Source of the DNA: Coniferiporia sulphurascens | Lineage: Eukaryota > Basidiomycota > Agaricomycetes > Hymenochaetales > Hymenochaetaceae | Direction: 5' to 3' | Assembly (NCBI GenBank): GCA_002794785.1 | Contig: NBBA01000002.1 | Coordinates: 2,852,001-2,916,000, forward strand | DNA length: 64,000 nt | Shown here: one piece after another, positions 47,065 through 58,671 of the stretch | How positions within the stretch are numbered: position 1 is the first letter of the stretch | How the letters are laid out: every line of letters starts with the position of its first letter | Made by a program: the position numbers and the translations under genes | The notes under the pieces: model-generated | Databases searched by the model: none | Told to the model about the DNA's origin: nothing | The model's input: the letters and a program-made list of their open reading frames with translations, nothing else

Positions 47065-48041
47065 ATGGCCCCGCCCTCCTACCGTCCCCACCAGCGGGCG
47101 AACCCCCAACCTCAAGCAGGTCTGAGCACAGGCTCAGACCCTGCCCTCGTGGACACCGCCTCTACCTCAACTGCAGCAGAACACACAGACGCGGGCAGGT
47201 TCGTGGCAAGCACTTTTATGCGGAATCAGAACCAGAGGGTACTTGCCCCTCCACCATTACTACCACCACACGTATCCGTCGGACCCACCATGCACACCCT
47301 TACGGAGTCGGAATACTATTACGCACCGTCCTCGTCTTCATCGACCCCGGGTATCGGTTCGCGCGCGACGAGGAAGGTCCTTGCCGCTGTGCGCCGTCCG
47401 AGCAGCAGTGGCCGCAAAAGGCCTGGACGAGACCGCCCAGTGCGTATCTGTTTCTCCTCTCCGGGGTCCTGTGTTCCTGCGCTGCACGTCGCTGACGGCT
47501 TTCGCAGGAACGCGGCATGTTCTCGACCCCCGAGGAGCGGTCCGTCTCATCCGGCGCCACGCACCCCGCAGTACAGCAACCCCCGCCGTCTATCGCCCAA
47601 ATCGCCATGGGCCTGCACACATCGCGCACTCCGCACCTCGGGCGCGCAACCGCCGCCGCAGCTGCCCACGCTTCGCTCTCCGCAAGCTCGTCCACGACGC
47701 GCGTGGCAGCCTTGCGCCCGTCTCTAAAATATTCCGGCGCTGGCGCATTTCCGAGTCCACACCCCAGTCGTTCCACGTCCCCATCAGCATCCTTCCACCC
47801 GGCCCCGCGGTCGGCGATTGGCCGGTTTTCTCTGGCTCTTGCGAGTACGGGACGGGCGCAGCTTGATAAGCTTTTGGGTCGTGTGCCGCGGTCGACGGCG
47901 GCATCGATTGCGAGCCTCAATAGCACCGGCAGCAGCAGCGATGGTGACCTGACAACACCTCGGAAAGCAGTCAGATTCGTATCAGTCGAAGGCGAAGTTG
48001 ATCGTCGTCGAGTCGTCGTGAATACTCCCAAAGGCTCATGA
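47065..48041 (+). CDS. unrecognised 302-residue Ser/Pro/Ala-rich protein
   Basis: Two exons, 47065-47439 and 47508-48041, join in phase 0 (GRDRP-ERGMFSTPEERS) across a 68-bp intron with GTGCGT donor and TTTCGCAG acceptor. The start ATG at 47065 has a good context (GCCATGG). The sequence is low in complexity: Pro-rich N-terminus, LTESEYYYAPSSSSS, Arg/Lys-rich middle (RRPSSSGRKRPGRDRP), Ala/Ser-rich C-half. It ends in a more ordered-looking tail, TTPRKAVRFVSVEGEVDRRR, then VVVNTPKGS. No domain is recognised. It may be a disordered regulatory or nuclear protein, but that is a guess. It converges on the carnitine acetyltransferase gene. Confidence 0.65.
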
Positions 48042-48718
48042 CACCCGTCCTTCCCCATTCCCATGCGTCACCCTTCGTCATATGTGTACACTATTCTTAT
48101 TGGCCTATTTAGCTGTAAGTCCTCGCCACGACCTTGTATGACGGAGATGCTTATTTTAACCGGCCAGTCGATTCAGGACGGATTTCGATTTACCACTGCA
48201 GTTCGCATCGGAGGGCGGCTGTGTACACGTTTTCTTCTGTGCAACCGTTTATACATTATCCTTACATCCTACTCCTACATTGCAATCTTCTCGCTTTCCG
48301 CTGTTGTTCATGTTCTGGTTTTTCTTTTCCTTTTTCGTGCCACGTCATCCGGAGTTTATTATTATTATTGTTCCACCTCACACGCTGCAGTTTACGCCCT
48401 TAATGTGTCCCCAATGTTCTGTATCAACGAATCAACGATGCATCTCTCAGACGTCATTCCCCCAATGCTAATAATGATATCAGACGAATCCGGCTGAACA
48501 TGAGGGAAGCGCTGGGGAAAGGCCAGGAAGGTGGGCCGCATCACTGCAGGGTAGCGTGCCACTCCAGGGTCACCGCGGTCCGCGGGACCATCACGTGCGC
48601 GTGCAAATGATTCACGTGACTACCATGCGTTTTGAGACAAAAACACGGTCTTATATTCCAGGGGCCCCATAATGACGCGCGACATGTGTTTATATTACAT
48701 ACAGATTCCTAGAGTAGA
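48042..48718. other. intergenic, convergent 3' ends
   Basis: This gap between the unknown gene (+) and the carnitine acetyltransferase (-) is T-rich to 48420 and GC-rich at 48520-48610. It is probably UTRs. No supported gene was seen. Confidence 0.5.
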
Positions 48719-50809
48719 TTATAACTTCGCCTTCACTGCCTCCGGCTGGGCAAACAAATCATACATGTCCTGCGCGGCGCGTGCAATCTCCGCGACAAAC
48801 TCGGCGTTCGGCATCTCTGCGCGCGACGTGACGTTGAAGAACAGTTTGTCTGTCGTTGCGTCATTAATATTAGTGATTGATTAGCTTGTATTTCTTTATT
48901 CAAAGTGTGTAAAAGAGAACTGACCTTCGAACCCGGTCATGTACGCGACGCCGAACCCGTCGGGCACGACCTCGCCCCAGCCGTACGCGTCAAAGTGCTT
49001 CGAGAAGACAGCGGAGGTGCTCAACACCCAGTGACTCGAGCGCACGAAGAGCGGGTCGGAGAAAAGCGCTGGGACCTCTTCACCCTCTTTGATCAGTTTT
49101 TTGAGGCCTGCCAGGGGTTTAAGAACGGAGACAGGAGATATATGCCGCACGAGTGCTTACCGAGTAGATGCCTGTCTACGCCCTGCGCGTTCCCTGCGTC
49201 CTTCGCGACCTGCACGTGTCTGACCGCTGCTTCTTTCAGGAGCTGCCTCTTCGCCTGGCCGTCCACATCACGCGAGTCCATCGCGCGCACCCACGCGTCG
49301 CTCTCTGCGCTTACAACGCGAATCGTCTCTGTGCGTCCTTTCAGGAAACGGCGCGTAGACGCGGCCTCGTACGTTGCGCCCTGGCGAATCTGTCCACGCG
49401 CAGCAAGAAGGCGTGCATACGCGAGTTGAACAAGCATTTGTGCCCACGCATCCGGCGCAACGCCGAAGCTCTTGATCGCGCGCTTACCGTAGGGCGTCTC
49501 TAGAACGCGCAGCGTCTGGTCATCTGTGAGCGTACGTGCGTCTGCCGTGGCGCGCGTGATCGCGGATTTCGTCATAGGAGAAACGTGCCAATCAAGCGGT
49601 ACAGGCGAAGGGAGGCCCTTGCCGACCGGTGCACCATGATCAAAGGCGGGGGTATCGAGCATATTAAGGATATCGTCGCACATTCGTGCGGTGGGCGTGC
49701 CATCCATGACGGAGTGCTCGCCCATGATACCCGCTTTGGCGTTGGCGCCATCGCAGACGATGAGCTGTACAGGCTTGTCTACCCATCTGTTCGCAAGCCA
49801 GCGCCCACTCGCTCCACCGTGCCAAAGTTGGCGAGAAAAGGCATCGACGTCGGAAGGTCGGGTGTCATCCAGACATACAATGAACGCAGACGAGTGGATT
49901 TCCCGAATGATTTTCTCGTTGTGAGGATCGGAAGCAAGCTCTTCGTAGTCCTTTGCCCAGACATCGCGGTTCGAAGCTGACAGCACGCCCACACCGGGGT
50001 ATTCACGTGTTGTGTTGTCGTAGATGTGTTGGAAATGCCTCTCCAGATCGCCTGTGCTTAAAAGAGCACCGTTGTTTGCAACATCGACTCTCCAGATCCG
50101 GTTTTTCCGAAGGACAATGACGTGCCCTGAATTACCTTGGTCGCCTTCCGTAGCATGTGAAACAGCCCAATCCAGTCCCGTTGAACCGGGAACGCGACAA
50201 CAATCGAACATCCATCGGTACGTGTCCATACACAAGGGACCGTCCTTTGTTCCTTCGGGGGTCAAGACACCCGTCTTGTACATCTTCCGGAAAAGCAAGA
50301 TCGCGCGCGTTAATGCAGCAGCTCGATGTACCGGCCCTCGTGGGTATTGCGAAGGATGCGCATCAAATCCGTAAAAGTAAGAAACATTCACGACAACCTG
50401 CGCCAGTTAGACAGTGCTTCTGCTAATGGAACCAGATCCCTCTTACAGAGTCACGATAGCCCATGTACGCGCCACTGTCCCACCACTCTTCCAGCCAGTG
50501 CTCTGTCTTCTTCTGGCGTGCTACCAGGCGGGAGTGCAGCTCCCCGGAAAGTCCGGACTCGAAATCCGATATCTTCTGCTGAGTAGCTTGAAGCTCATCG
50601 GGACTGTGCGCAAGGGGTTCCAACGAGCGGCGCAGGCGCGTGAGTGTGTCTGCCAGCGCCGGTACCGGTAGCCGGGCGAGAGCATCTTGAGCTGCGATTG
50701 TTGTACTTCTAGCGGGCGGATTGGGTGCAAGACGCTTCCAGTCGGCGGGCGGTGTCGACATAGTGCTCAGTCGGCGAGAAATACGATAGAGAGCGCGTCG
50801 GGGGATCAT
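48719..50809 (-). CDS. CAT2: carnitine O-acetyltransferase, probably dual mitochondrial/peroxisomal
   Basis: The gene has four exons, ATG at 50809 and TAA at 48719-48721, about 640 residues. The carnitine acyltransferase fold is clear: HWLEEWWDSGAYMGYRDS, VNVSYFYGFDAHPSQYPRGP, ARAAALTRAILLFR, CMDTYRWMFDCCRVPG, and the catalytic-His motif GEHSVMDGTPTARMCDDIL at about 49710. Also present are KSFGVAPDAWAQMLVQLAYA, EAASTRRFLKGRTETIR and YGWGEVVPDGFGVAYM. The N-terminus MIPRRALYRISRRLST is an Arg-rich, acid-free presequence. A second Met (50761, MSTPPADW) follows it. The C-terminus is AKL, a peroxisomal PTS1 also reported on yeast Cat2. The enzyme exchanges acetyl between CoA and carnitine so acetyl units can leave organelles. 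Confidence 0.95.
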
Positions 50810-51024
50810 GCTCGTCAAGAGCAGACCAGCGAGAGCAAGGATTTCGGGCAACCGAAGAGGTTTAGCAGGTGATTGACTTGAAAAGGGAATACGTTCCCAC
50901 AATCCCTCGTGAATACGGAGGCAAATGTTTGAACGATTGGAGGAAGAAATAAGAAAAAAAGGAATGCATATGATGGCAGAGACGCTGGAAAAAAAAAGAA
51001 TAATTACTGGATGGATGGGGTGGG

Positions 51025-51207
51025 TTAGTGGTTCTTGTTGTCCCGATTGGAAAGCCTTTGTCTTTCTATGATCTCTTTATGCCGCACGTCGGCCTCCCTG
51101 CGTGCCTGTCGAATGGACGATGAAGTGTAAAGGATCACGACAACCGCCATTGTGAACGCAGCAGCAGGAGCCATGAATTTGTTTGGGTTTACGTTCTTGA
51201 AGGCCAT
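51025..51207 (-). CDS. 60-residue single-pass membrane protein, probably mitochondrial
   Basis: The ATG at 51207 gives MAFKNVNPNKFMAPAAAFTM, then a short hydrophobic segment (AAAFTMAVVVILYTSSS) and a strongly charged tail (RQARREADVRHKEIIERQR) ending at 51025. It resembles short fungal proteins with an NPNKFMAPAAAF core that I recall only as a conserved family of unknown function (possibly DUF4748); I am not certain. It lies upstream of the carnitine acetyltransferase, same strand, with 215 bp between. An in-frame extension upstream exists but is less protein-like and has a weaker start. Confidence 0.6.
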   Translation of the reverse strand: MAFKNVNPNKFMAPAAAFTMAVVVILYTSSSIRQARREADVRHKEIIERQRLSNRDNKNH

Positions 51208-52369
51208 GAGATATCCTTTGGTATTCAGAGGTCGTAGAGTCTGGATGACGAGGGATATCCTGCAGTTGGCTGGAAATGTTTGTGACAGAGGTAATGTGAC
51301 GTGGCGTGACGACCACGACCCGCGCACTGTTGAACTCCGAGTCCGAGTCTTTGTCTGTGTCGTGACTACGCACTGCTGGTTGTCCTCTCAGAACTCGCTC
51401 AAGGTGGTCCCGCTTTAGAAATGTTACTATTCTGGTCTGCATCATACGGTCAGGAACAGTAGAAACCCTCAGTTAAGGGCACAACTCGGACTCCGTTTTC
51501 GCTATTCATCTCGGGCGGCATCATGACTCGGATGATACTTCTTACACAAGTCAACCTTTCATCATTCACAGCGCTGGGTCTTCCGGACCCGTGATTTCAT
51601 TGTCTTAGGTGCGATCTCTTGTGGAAGTCATCTTCGGCTCCTTACGTTCACGGTAACTCAACGCCGAGGTCTGCATTTCTTGACGCTGGAAAATACGAAC
51701 CTTGTCTCGAAACCATATTACACTGCAACCTTAAGGTCCAATTCGGACGAACCATCATCATCTGCGCCGCCCCCATATTTTCCCCTAATTACCCTGCAAG
51801 AAATGGAGTTGAACCTTAAAACGGATTGCAAGTCGCGACTATCCTTTCTTGACTTCATGCCTCTTGGAGATACTTCCCTGCATTCCGAAACACTATCGCG
51901 CAATTATGGCATACCCTATCAGGCATCAACGGACTCTGGAACTTAGGCCGACCTATTCAATTTGATGTCCCGCATCTAAATTGCCCGGGGGCACGAAAAC
52001 TTATCAGACTAGTCTGCATCTGTTCCGATGGTTGATCATAACTTACGTGCATCTTTCAAATGGTCTCGTCTGCCAAGTGGGGATCTCGGTTCCCGCGATG
52101 TAGCTTCAGCTCGTATTTCGAATGATGGTACTACCATGGTCCCTATCATTTGCTGTGCCGTGATGGACTGCAACACCCCCCTTGATGATTTTTTTCAACA
52201 CCCAGTGCCTGTCGGGTTATACCTTAGTCTCCGGACTAGCACTGACTGGGCGTTAATATGCGCATATTGTTTCCGTGCTCCTGGACGGGCTGGTTGAAAA
52301 TAAACAAGATAATGCACAAAATGTATAGAAGTACACGGTGGGTAATAATAACTGCAAGCATTGACAAGG
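51208..52369. other. intergenic, small membrane protein to receptor-like copy 1
   Basis: A 1.16-kb region. It contains the promoter of the 60-residue gene at its left and the 3' UTR of copy 1 at its right. Several frames are open for 60-90 codons, with no recognisable protein. Confidence 0.5.
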
Positions 52370-53814
52370 TCATCCAGGCTGTGGTCCTGTCGGTCGTGAT
52401 TGGTCGTTTTCGCGCTGTTTTCTCTGAATGGGGAGCATTGCAATGCGTGGATCGGGTAACGGTCTACGCGGGGTTCTTGGATTTTGGGCACCTGAACTTC
52501 GACTACTTCCACTGGCAGCGGTAGAGTCGGTCGTGGTTTTTGATTTGTCGCTCTAACGATCCGAGAAAGCTGTTAGCAGATAGCTACCGGTCGAAACTAA
52601 TCTATGGCTGACCTGATGACCTCTGCCCCGCCTGTGCTGCCTGACGTCCCCCTTGCTCTTCTCGCCGCCGTCCCTGTTCCTCCTGCCGTCTTCTCTTTTC
52701 TCCCTTGGGCGTTCCCTATTCCTCCCGGCGCCCACCCTGTCCCTCCCGGCCCCTTTCCTGTGTTCCCTGGAATCACCTTCATCCCTTCGGCTGGTTTCTT
52801 CCACGCCCGACACGGATGACTCCTGATTATAAAGTCTGCTTCCATAAAGATGGATAAAATTGGACTTTCAAAAAAAGATTTGATATGAATAAGGCATAAT
52901 GCACGTACACGAAAACCACGGGATGTGGCTCAAGAGATGCCGATTCCTGGGCGTTAGCTATTCGCCGACGTCTGAAGTAACAGAGGAGGACTGCGAGGAG
53001 AACGCAGAACGCGACGCCGCCCAGCGCGCCCCCCACTATCGCGCCGACGGGTACGGGGCGTTTTATGGAAGGAGGTGGTAATGATGACGGGCTATTTTCG
53101 TTGAGCGTGGGCGCCGGAAATTGCCCCGAACTAGAATTCGAATTCGTGTCATCAATATTCGTCCTAAAGTCCTTGCGCAGTATCAGCGCTATATCACGAC
53201 CCCTACGCCCACTGTGGTTGCGTACGTGTAGACCAGATAATCGAATAGAATGAGCGACGAGCTGACTTGGGCGTTCGCCGAGAAATTTATCTGGTGAGCC
53301 TTGTCCTCTAGGTTCTCGTTTACGTAACCGGTAAAGTTATACAGGAAGTCGGTCTGATTGGCGGGTGAGTGCACGAAGTTTCCGACGAACTCGTCGTCGA
53401 GGGTAATGGACATGTTAGCGAGGACCGTGACACCAGCTTTTGGGATCCTATCAGGAATGATGAAGAATGCATAGACGGCCGTCCCTAGGAACACCTCAGT
53501 AAAACACTCTACAAAAAGCTGCTAATGCACCTCGTACCGGTGAAGCTGATACTGAAAGTCCGCTGTTCGGCTTCGCCTACGTCGAGCGTAGAGTCGTGCC
53601 ATGTGCCCATGTATGCCTGACTCGCGTTTGGCCTCACCGCGCACCCGGTGCATATACTACCTTGAGCCCATCCATTGTCGGGCAGGAACAGCGGCAGGGC
53701 ATCAGACCGTTCGTCGCCGAACTGATCGTCGACGGTCACGTTTATCGCACTCCCATGAGAGAGGAGGACACGAGAGAAGAGCAAGATGGAAAGTGCAAGA
53801 GACTGAATGCGCAT
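52370..53814 (-). CDS. receptor-like single-pass membrane protein, tandem copy 1 (intact)
   Basis: The ATG at 53814 gives a signal peptide (MRIQSLALSILLFSRVLLS). An ectodomain with the family marks follows: INVTVDDQFGDERSDALPLF, GSICTGCAVRPNASQAYMGT, WHDSTLDVG and, after an intron, TAVYAFFIIPDRIP, FVHSPANQTDFLYN and SSLILFDYLVYT. Next come a Ser/Pro stalk and a membrane segment (AIVGGALGGVAFCVLLAVLLCYFRRRR region, ~53000). The cytosolic tail is different from copies 2 and 3. After SASLEPHPV it appears to splice into an Arg/Gly-rich exon (KGAGRDRVGAGRNRERPRE) and a last Ser/Pro exon ending at 52370. Those last two exons are my reading and less sure. Such proteins are a large, expanded group in Agaricomycetes without a known function. 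Confidence 0.7.
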
Positions 53815-54652
53815 CCCTGCTGCCCAGGGCTCAGCCCAGGCGGAATGTGCGAGTCGTCGAGCCAGTGGGTCTATGAAAAGAAAGCGGAATATTAATGTCC
53901 ATCCGGCGTCCGGAGCTTTTCATTCACGCCACAATTTGGGGGTGCACCTATAAATATTCCCATCTGTACTTACTGCGGGGGGCCGGGGCGCACTGCAGCG
54001 CCCATCATATGCTTTGCCGTAGCCTTGTTCGTACATCTCGGCTAGACAACTTCCATGCGCGCGAGTCGATCAAGAGATGATCAGATGAGAATCAGCATGA
54101 AACGAGCAACACGGAGAAGGGAGAATATGACAGGCGGATAATCCTGCTCATACCGGGGCTTGTGCGGCGCAGCTGGCCGGAAGTCAATAATGGAATCTGT
54201 TTCCAGGTCTACGAAAAGATCCGCATAGGTACAAAAGGTTATGACTGTCCATAAATTATGGAATAGTATATCTGACGTACAAATGAACACAACTATCTGC
54301 AGTAGGGACTCAACTGCTGCATCCGAGGCTCTACGAAGAAGAGGAAGGTCTCAGTCCAAGGGGAATAATTGCAAACCCGGACGCTGTACCGGTTGGGCTG
54401 CCGCAGGAAGGGTACAGGGCCAGGGCCAAGGCACTTGGCTGCACGATGGCTAAATAAATGATAGTACAAAAAGAATGTGCAACGATAGTTTCGGGCCGGT
54501 GTTCTTGAGAGAAAAGTGTCCAGTAAAAGGTGTCTGTCCCAGATAGGATGATAGATGGGTGGGGTTAAATGAACGGTGTGGAGTACGAGCAGGAAATGCT
54601 CATGCTTACACATGAGTAGATTACTGTAGGCCGCTCGCAGCCTGTTTTGGTG
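53815..54652. other. spacer between receptor-like copies 1 and 2
   Basis: Contains the promoter of copy 1 and the 3' flank of copy 2. From about 54430 rightwards the sequence resembles that after copy 3 (about 58930), so the duplication begins here. No independent gene was seen. Confidence 0.5.
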
Positions 54653-57440
54653 CTATAACTGACGAGGTACCGAGGCCTCGTCTCGTTCCCCATAGTAGCC
54701 AGGTGGCGGCTCGTCGCTTTGATTGGCACCACTAGTACTAATGAGGATTCCGCTGTCCACAACGGATTGGCGGAATGACTGGAGCCGATCAACCTCCGCT
54801 TGCAACGTGGCAATTTGGTTTAAAAGGACAACATCGTTAAGGTCCGCACTAGGCGTCGACTCCAGCCGCGTCTCTCTATGTTCTGGAAACCGGTTCAACA
54901 GGGCTGTGTGAACATCATCCGTCCCAGTTGACGATTGCAAATCTCCATTTGATCCATTGGACTTCTCATTGTCAAAGTGCATCGCTGTGTCTGTCATTCC
55001 CAAAGAATCCTCGCGCCGGCCTCGGTCTGCCCCGTTCAATGGCGATGGGTCAGCCCTTTGCGGCGATACTTCAAATTGTTCTCTAATTCGAATTTGAGGC
55101 TGGCCAACGTTTGACCCGAGCGTCGGGCGAAGGCTGCTTAACGTATTAGTGCGATCAGGAGTCAAATATAGGAAATCTATGTTTCCGCTTTCGCGAGTCT
55201 GCGGTGAGGCCTGCACAATAGTAGGTGCCAACGAATGCCTGGAAGACACGACGAATTGGCTTGCTATCCAGGATGCCTCACGCTCCCTGCGTCGGCGGCG
55301 ACAGCACAGGAACACAAGGATAGTCAGAATGACCGCGGCTATGCCCCCAAGTAGTCCACCAACGATTGCTCCTACGTTTCTTGTAGCTTGATGTGACGCA
55401 GACTGACTGTCAGTCGATCCAGGGTGGTTACCTGTTATGCCGCTTGGTGTGTTTGTTAATGATGTCACGGGCGGAGACCGGGTGGTTTCCGTCTGCGGAT
55501 GAGTCTGTAGGACAGTCTCTAAGACAGTTGAGGGTGGCGTTGCAAGAGACTCATTTGGGGTATTTGACTCGCTTGAACCAGGTTCTATGGACGATTGTTC
55601 CGATGTGGATGTTGAAAACGGTTTTGTTGACGTAGTACCAACGGGCGAGGTTACAAGAGAAGTAATTGTTGAGGTGGTTGTATGCGCATTTTGACGGGTT
55701 CGTAGACGTTTGTGTGGTGGTTACGTCTTCTTCCTCAACTCTGTCAAAATCACCAATGAACAATTATACGGAAAACTGACAGCAAACGTCACATAAAAGG
55801 CCTCACGTATAGATAAGGAAATCGAAAAGAATAAGGGATCCGTTGGAGTGCCGACATCCGATATTATGAGCGTATGCTGATTATTCTCAAGGCTCTCCTG
55901 GTGGAATCCCAGTGCCTTGAAAATGAAGTCCGAGCTTGATGTAGGGTTATGAAGAAACGTCCCCCCATCGTTTCCATCCAAATTGAATGTCAGATTGGTG
56001 AGCGACGCCAATGCCCCAGGTATATTATTCCCGAGAATGAAAAACGCGTAGACAGCAGTGCCTACCCAACCAACCAGAAAAAAAAGAAAGCTACGTAAGT
56101 TTACCCCAAACATGAAAAAAAGGGAAAAGAGGTACCTGTGAAGCTGATCTCAACGGTAGGAAAGCTGTCTCCTGGCTCAGCGGTTGTATCGTGCCAAGTG
56201 TTGTTAAAAGCGAGTGAGGGGTCTGGCTTGGCTTTGCAATGTGAACAGTTCGCTCCTTGATTCCAAATGCTAAGTGGGGAATATGTAGGCATTGCGCCCG
56301 TCACCTCATCGCCAAATTGGTCGTCAACCGTGACATTTATGGAAAGTGCCGACGATTTTATGGCCGAGGTAGATAGTGCCAATATTCTGAAGAACAGCAG
56401 GGTACGAGAATTCGAAAGCATGTTGTCCTGGCCAGCATGAGCAGAGAGACTGTGCAAGATGGGGGTAACGCCGCCTGGTTGTGGGCGTGTGTACTTGGTA
56501 TGAACGAAGTTGTGGCCGCAAAGCTCTTGACTTGAAATAGCAGATCTTTCAGGTTGTACGGAAGAGCAATTTGTTGCCATTATCCCCGTTGAGTACCACG
56601 CTCTAAGGAAGCTATTCATCCATCACAAACACGACCCAAACGTGTAAGCACCCTTGATAAAGCGCACTTCAGATGCCGCGACTCCGTCTGGTGAGGACCT
56701 AAGACATGATCAATGCCTTATTTACGCACGAGCCACGCCCTTGATACGTTAGAGTCTGTCTCGCGTAGAAAAACTCTCCCGAGAAAACATCACTTGTATA
56801 GGAGGCATACCTTGTTCGTGGCTGGACACCCACGCGGAGGGAGCTCCTGGTATTCCATCTGACGGTTGGCACCCTCGCTTCGAGGCTCGTCCCACAAAGT
56901 CATTTACCTGATGTTTGAGAATATCAGCATTCAGATAACGATCTTGACAGTATGGGATGTTACCATCGGCGAGCGAGCTTGTATCATCATATGCTGTGCT
57001 CTGGTTTCGCTGATACCCACTACGGAGAAGCCACAATCTAATTCTGTTGCTGTTGTCAGCGGCAGCGTACGAAAGAAATATTCCGATGTCTAGCGAGACT
57101 GCGTCGTGTTCAAGGGCCTTGGCATCAAAAAGTCAGAAGTTGGCTAGCAGTGAAAACAGGCTAGCACAATGAATGTTAATGTATCCTAGCAGTTTGTCCA
57201 AGAGAAAGACTAGTTAATTCCATCGATCGTGACGTCGTGTGAGCGATTAAACCAAAACTAGAGCCGAAGGCAGATGAGAGTTGGAGGTTAACTGGTAGTA
57301 TAACCGGTTAATCAATATTAATAGCTACATCACATTCTAAGTGGCGCTGTAACTGCTGGGGCAAACAAAAAATACGGCCACTAGTACTTGCATCACCGGT
57401 ACTGACGACAATCGTCACAGCACAAGTATATATCCTTGAT
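54430..57440. repeat. segmental duplication, block A
   Basis: Resembles block B (58930-62060) in order: 3' flank, gene copy, upstream ~1 kb. An AT-rich end near 57290-57440 carries GGTATAACC/AGTTAC-like and TAGCTACATC sequences in both blocks. Borders are approximate; divergence is substantial. Confidence 0.7.
54653..56421 (-). pseudogene. receptor-like single-pass membrane protein, tandem copy 2 (frame interrupted)
   Basis: The ATG at 56421 gives MLSNSRTLLFFRILALSTSA, then INVTVDDQFGDEVTGAMPTY and ANCSHCKAKPDPSLAFNNTW. The next exon is TAVYAFFILGNNIPG, FNLDGNDGGTFLHN. Compared with copies 1 and 3, one base is missing just before the conserved ILFD(Y/F)L segment (about 55840). One base is extra in the following exon (about 55690). 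Between them the frame meets a TAA (about 55721). Downstream the frame is good again: Ser/Thr-rich stalk, membrane segment (GGLLGGIAAVILTILVFLCC), then a cytosolic tail with a coiled coil (NQIATLQAEVDRLQSF) and a PPGY motif, ending PRQL at 54653. It is either a young pseudogene or contains two base-calling errors. Confidence 0.65.
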
Positions 57441-57519
57441 CGTCGGCGACGTATAGCCGGACCTCTGTTTTCAGTAAAAATCCGATGTCGCAGAGTATAA
57501 ACTACAAGTACCAACCTCT

Positions 57520-58460
57520 GTGTCACTCTCCTTGCTTCACACACAAAAAAAAGACGAAGATTGAAAAGGGATCAAATATTAAAAAGTCGCCTCGCCTCCT
57601 CACCCACCACGCGCGAGCAGGCCGTTCACGACTGCAACGATATTGCCACGCACCGTTGTCGCCAAGCACACGGGAGAACTCACCCCACTGGTCACCACCA
57701 TGCGCCGAGGGGGGGTACCTCACCGCTTCCATCCGTATAGGGCCGCAGCCTCCCAGCACACAGGCCATCGCTGCCGGCGCCGCATGCGTATGGGATCAAT
57801 GACATCGCCACCCGTATGCAGAATGTGGTCGGCAACGCTCGGACTCGTGCGGCGTTTGGTTGTGATCATGTCGCGTGCAGTCGTTGTCGACCGTGGCGCG
57901 CTTGTTGTGATGAGTTCCGAACACCAGAACAGTGATGACCTTAAAATAGGGGTGCCGTGGATGTGTCATACATAATCGCAAGGCTCTGAAATTCAGAGAG
58001 AAAAAGCGTGTTCAGTAAGCATCGCCGTGCGTGACACCAGACTTCAAAATGGGAATTAAGGAAGAGACTCACCTCGGCGAAGCCTCCGCTCACTTTTCGT
58101 GCCGTGCCGCACAACAGCCCCCAACAATCGTCCACAGTCCATCAGACTTCATAGTGTACGAGGAAGCGTGCGCCATTGCGTTGAGTGCCCGTACCTTCAG
58201 CTCCGGTGTGTCAGTTTTAACAGCGAGTGGGACTATTCCCTGCTGTGAGTATGCATCGTACATCCCGTTTGCTGTCGTGTTCTCGTCGGTCTGGGGGGGA
58301 GGCATTCCAGGGAACAAGGAACGGGGCAGTGGGAGTCTGGGAGGGGATGGGGGATCCGGGAGTTGCCGGGTTTACTTACCCAAGAAAAGCGGACGACGCG
58401 GGTCATCGTCGTCCATCCAGCAACTGGGGCATGTAAATTAAAAACAAATACGCTCAAATA
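57520..58460 (-). other. possible short or decayed gene, unassigned
   Basis: The minus strand has protein-like pieces in different frames. One begins MPPPQTDENTTANG and contains IVPLAVKTDTPELKVRALNA (58090-58290), vaguely like an armadillo/HEAT repeat. Another contains HTGGDVIDPIRMRRRQRWPV (57730-57830). TATATAG precedes them at about 58480. I could not join them into one frame with good splice sites. It may be a gene relic or chance. Confidence 0.25.
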
Positions 58461-58634
58461 CACCCAGACGACCCAGCGACTATATAGAGCATAACTTGAA
58501 GAAGTGAGGTAGTTATAGGCTGCTCAATTGGGGCTAGCTGTTATGATTATATAATATTTCTCAGCTTGAACGCGATTAGTAATGTATTTTCCTTATTAGG
58601 ATAGTGCATACAGTCCGACGAAATTTTTCGTTTG

Positions 58635-58671
58635 CACCTCAGTCCTATATGTTTACTTCGGGACTGAGGTG
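58635..58671. repeat. hairpin with 11-bp perfect stem
   Basis: CACCTCAGTCC (58635-58645) and GGACTGAGGTG (58661-58671) pair around a 15-nt loop. A second partial copy (AGTCCTATATTTTCACTTC, then TGGACTGAG) lies at 58749-58776. Confidence 0.7.

Noticed and set aside
52604..52819. Pro-rich plus-strand frame
   Set aside because: It is the complement of the Arg/Gly-rich exon of copy 1, with no splice or promoter support.
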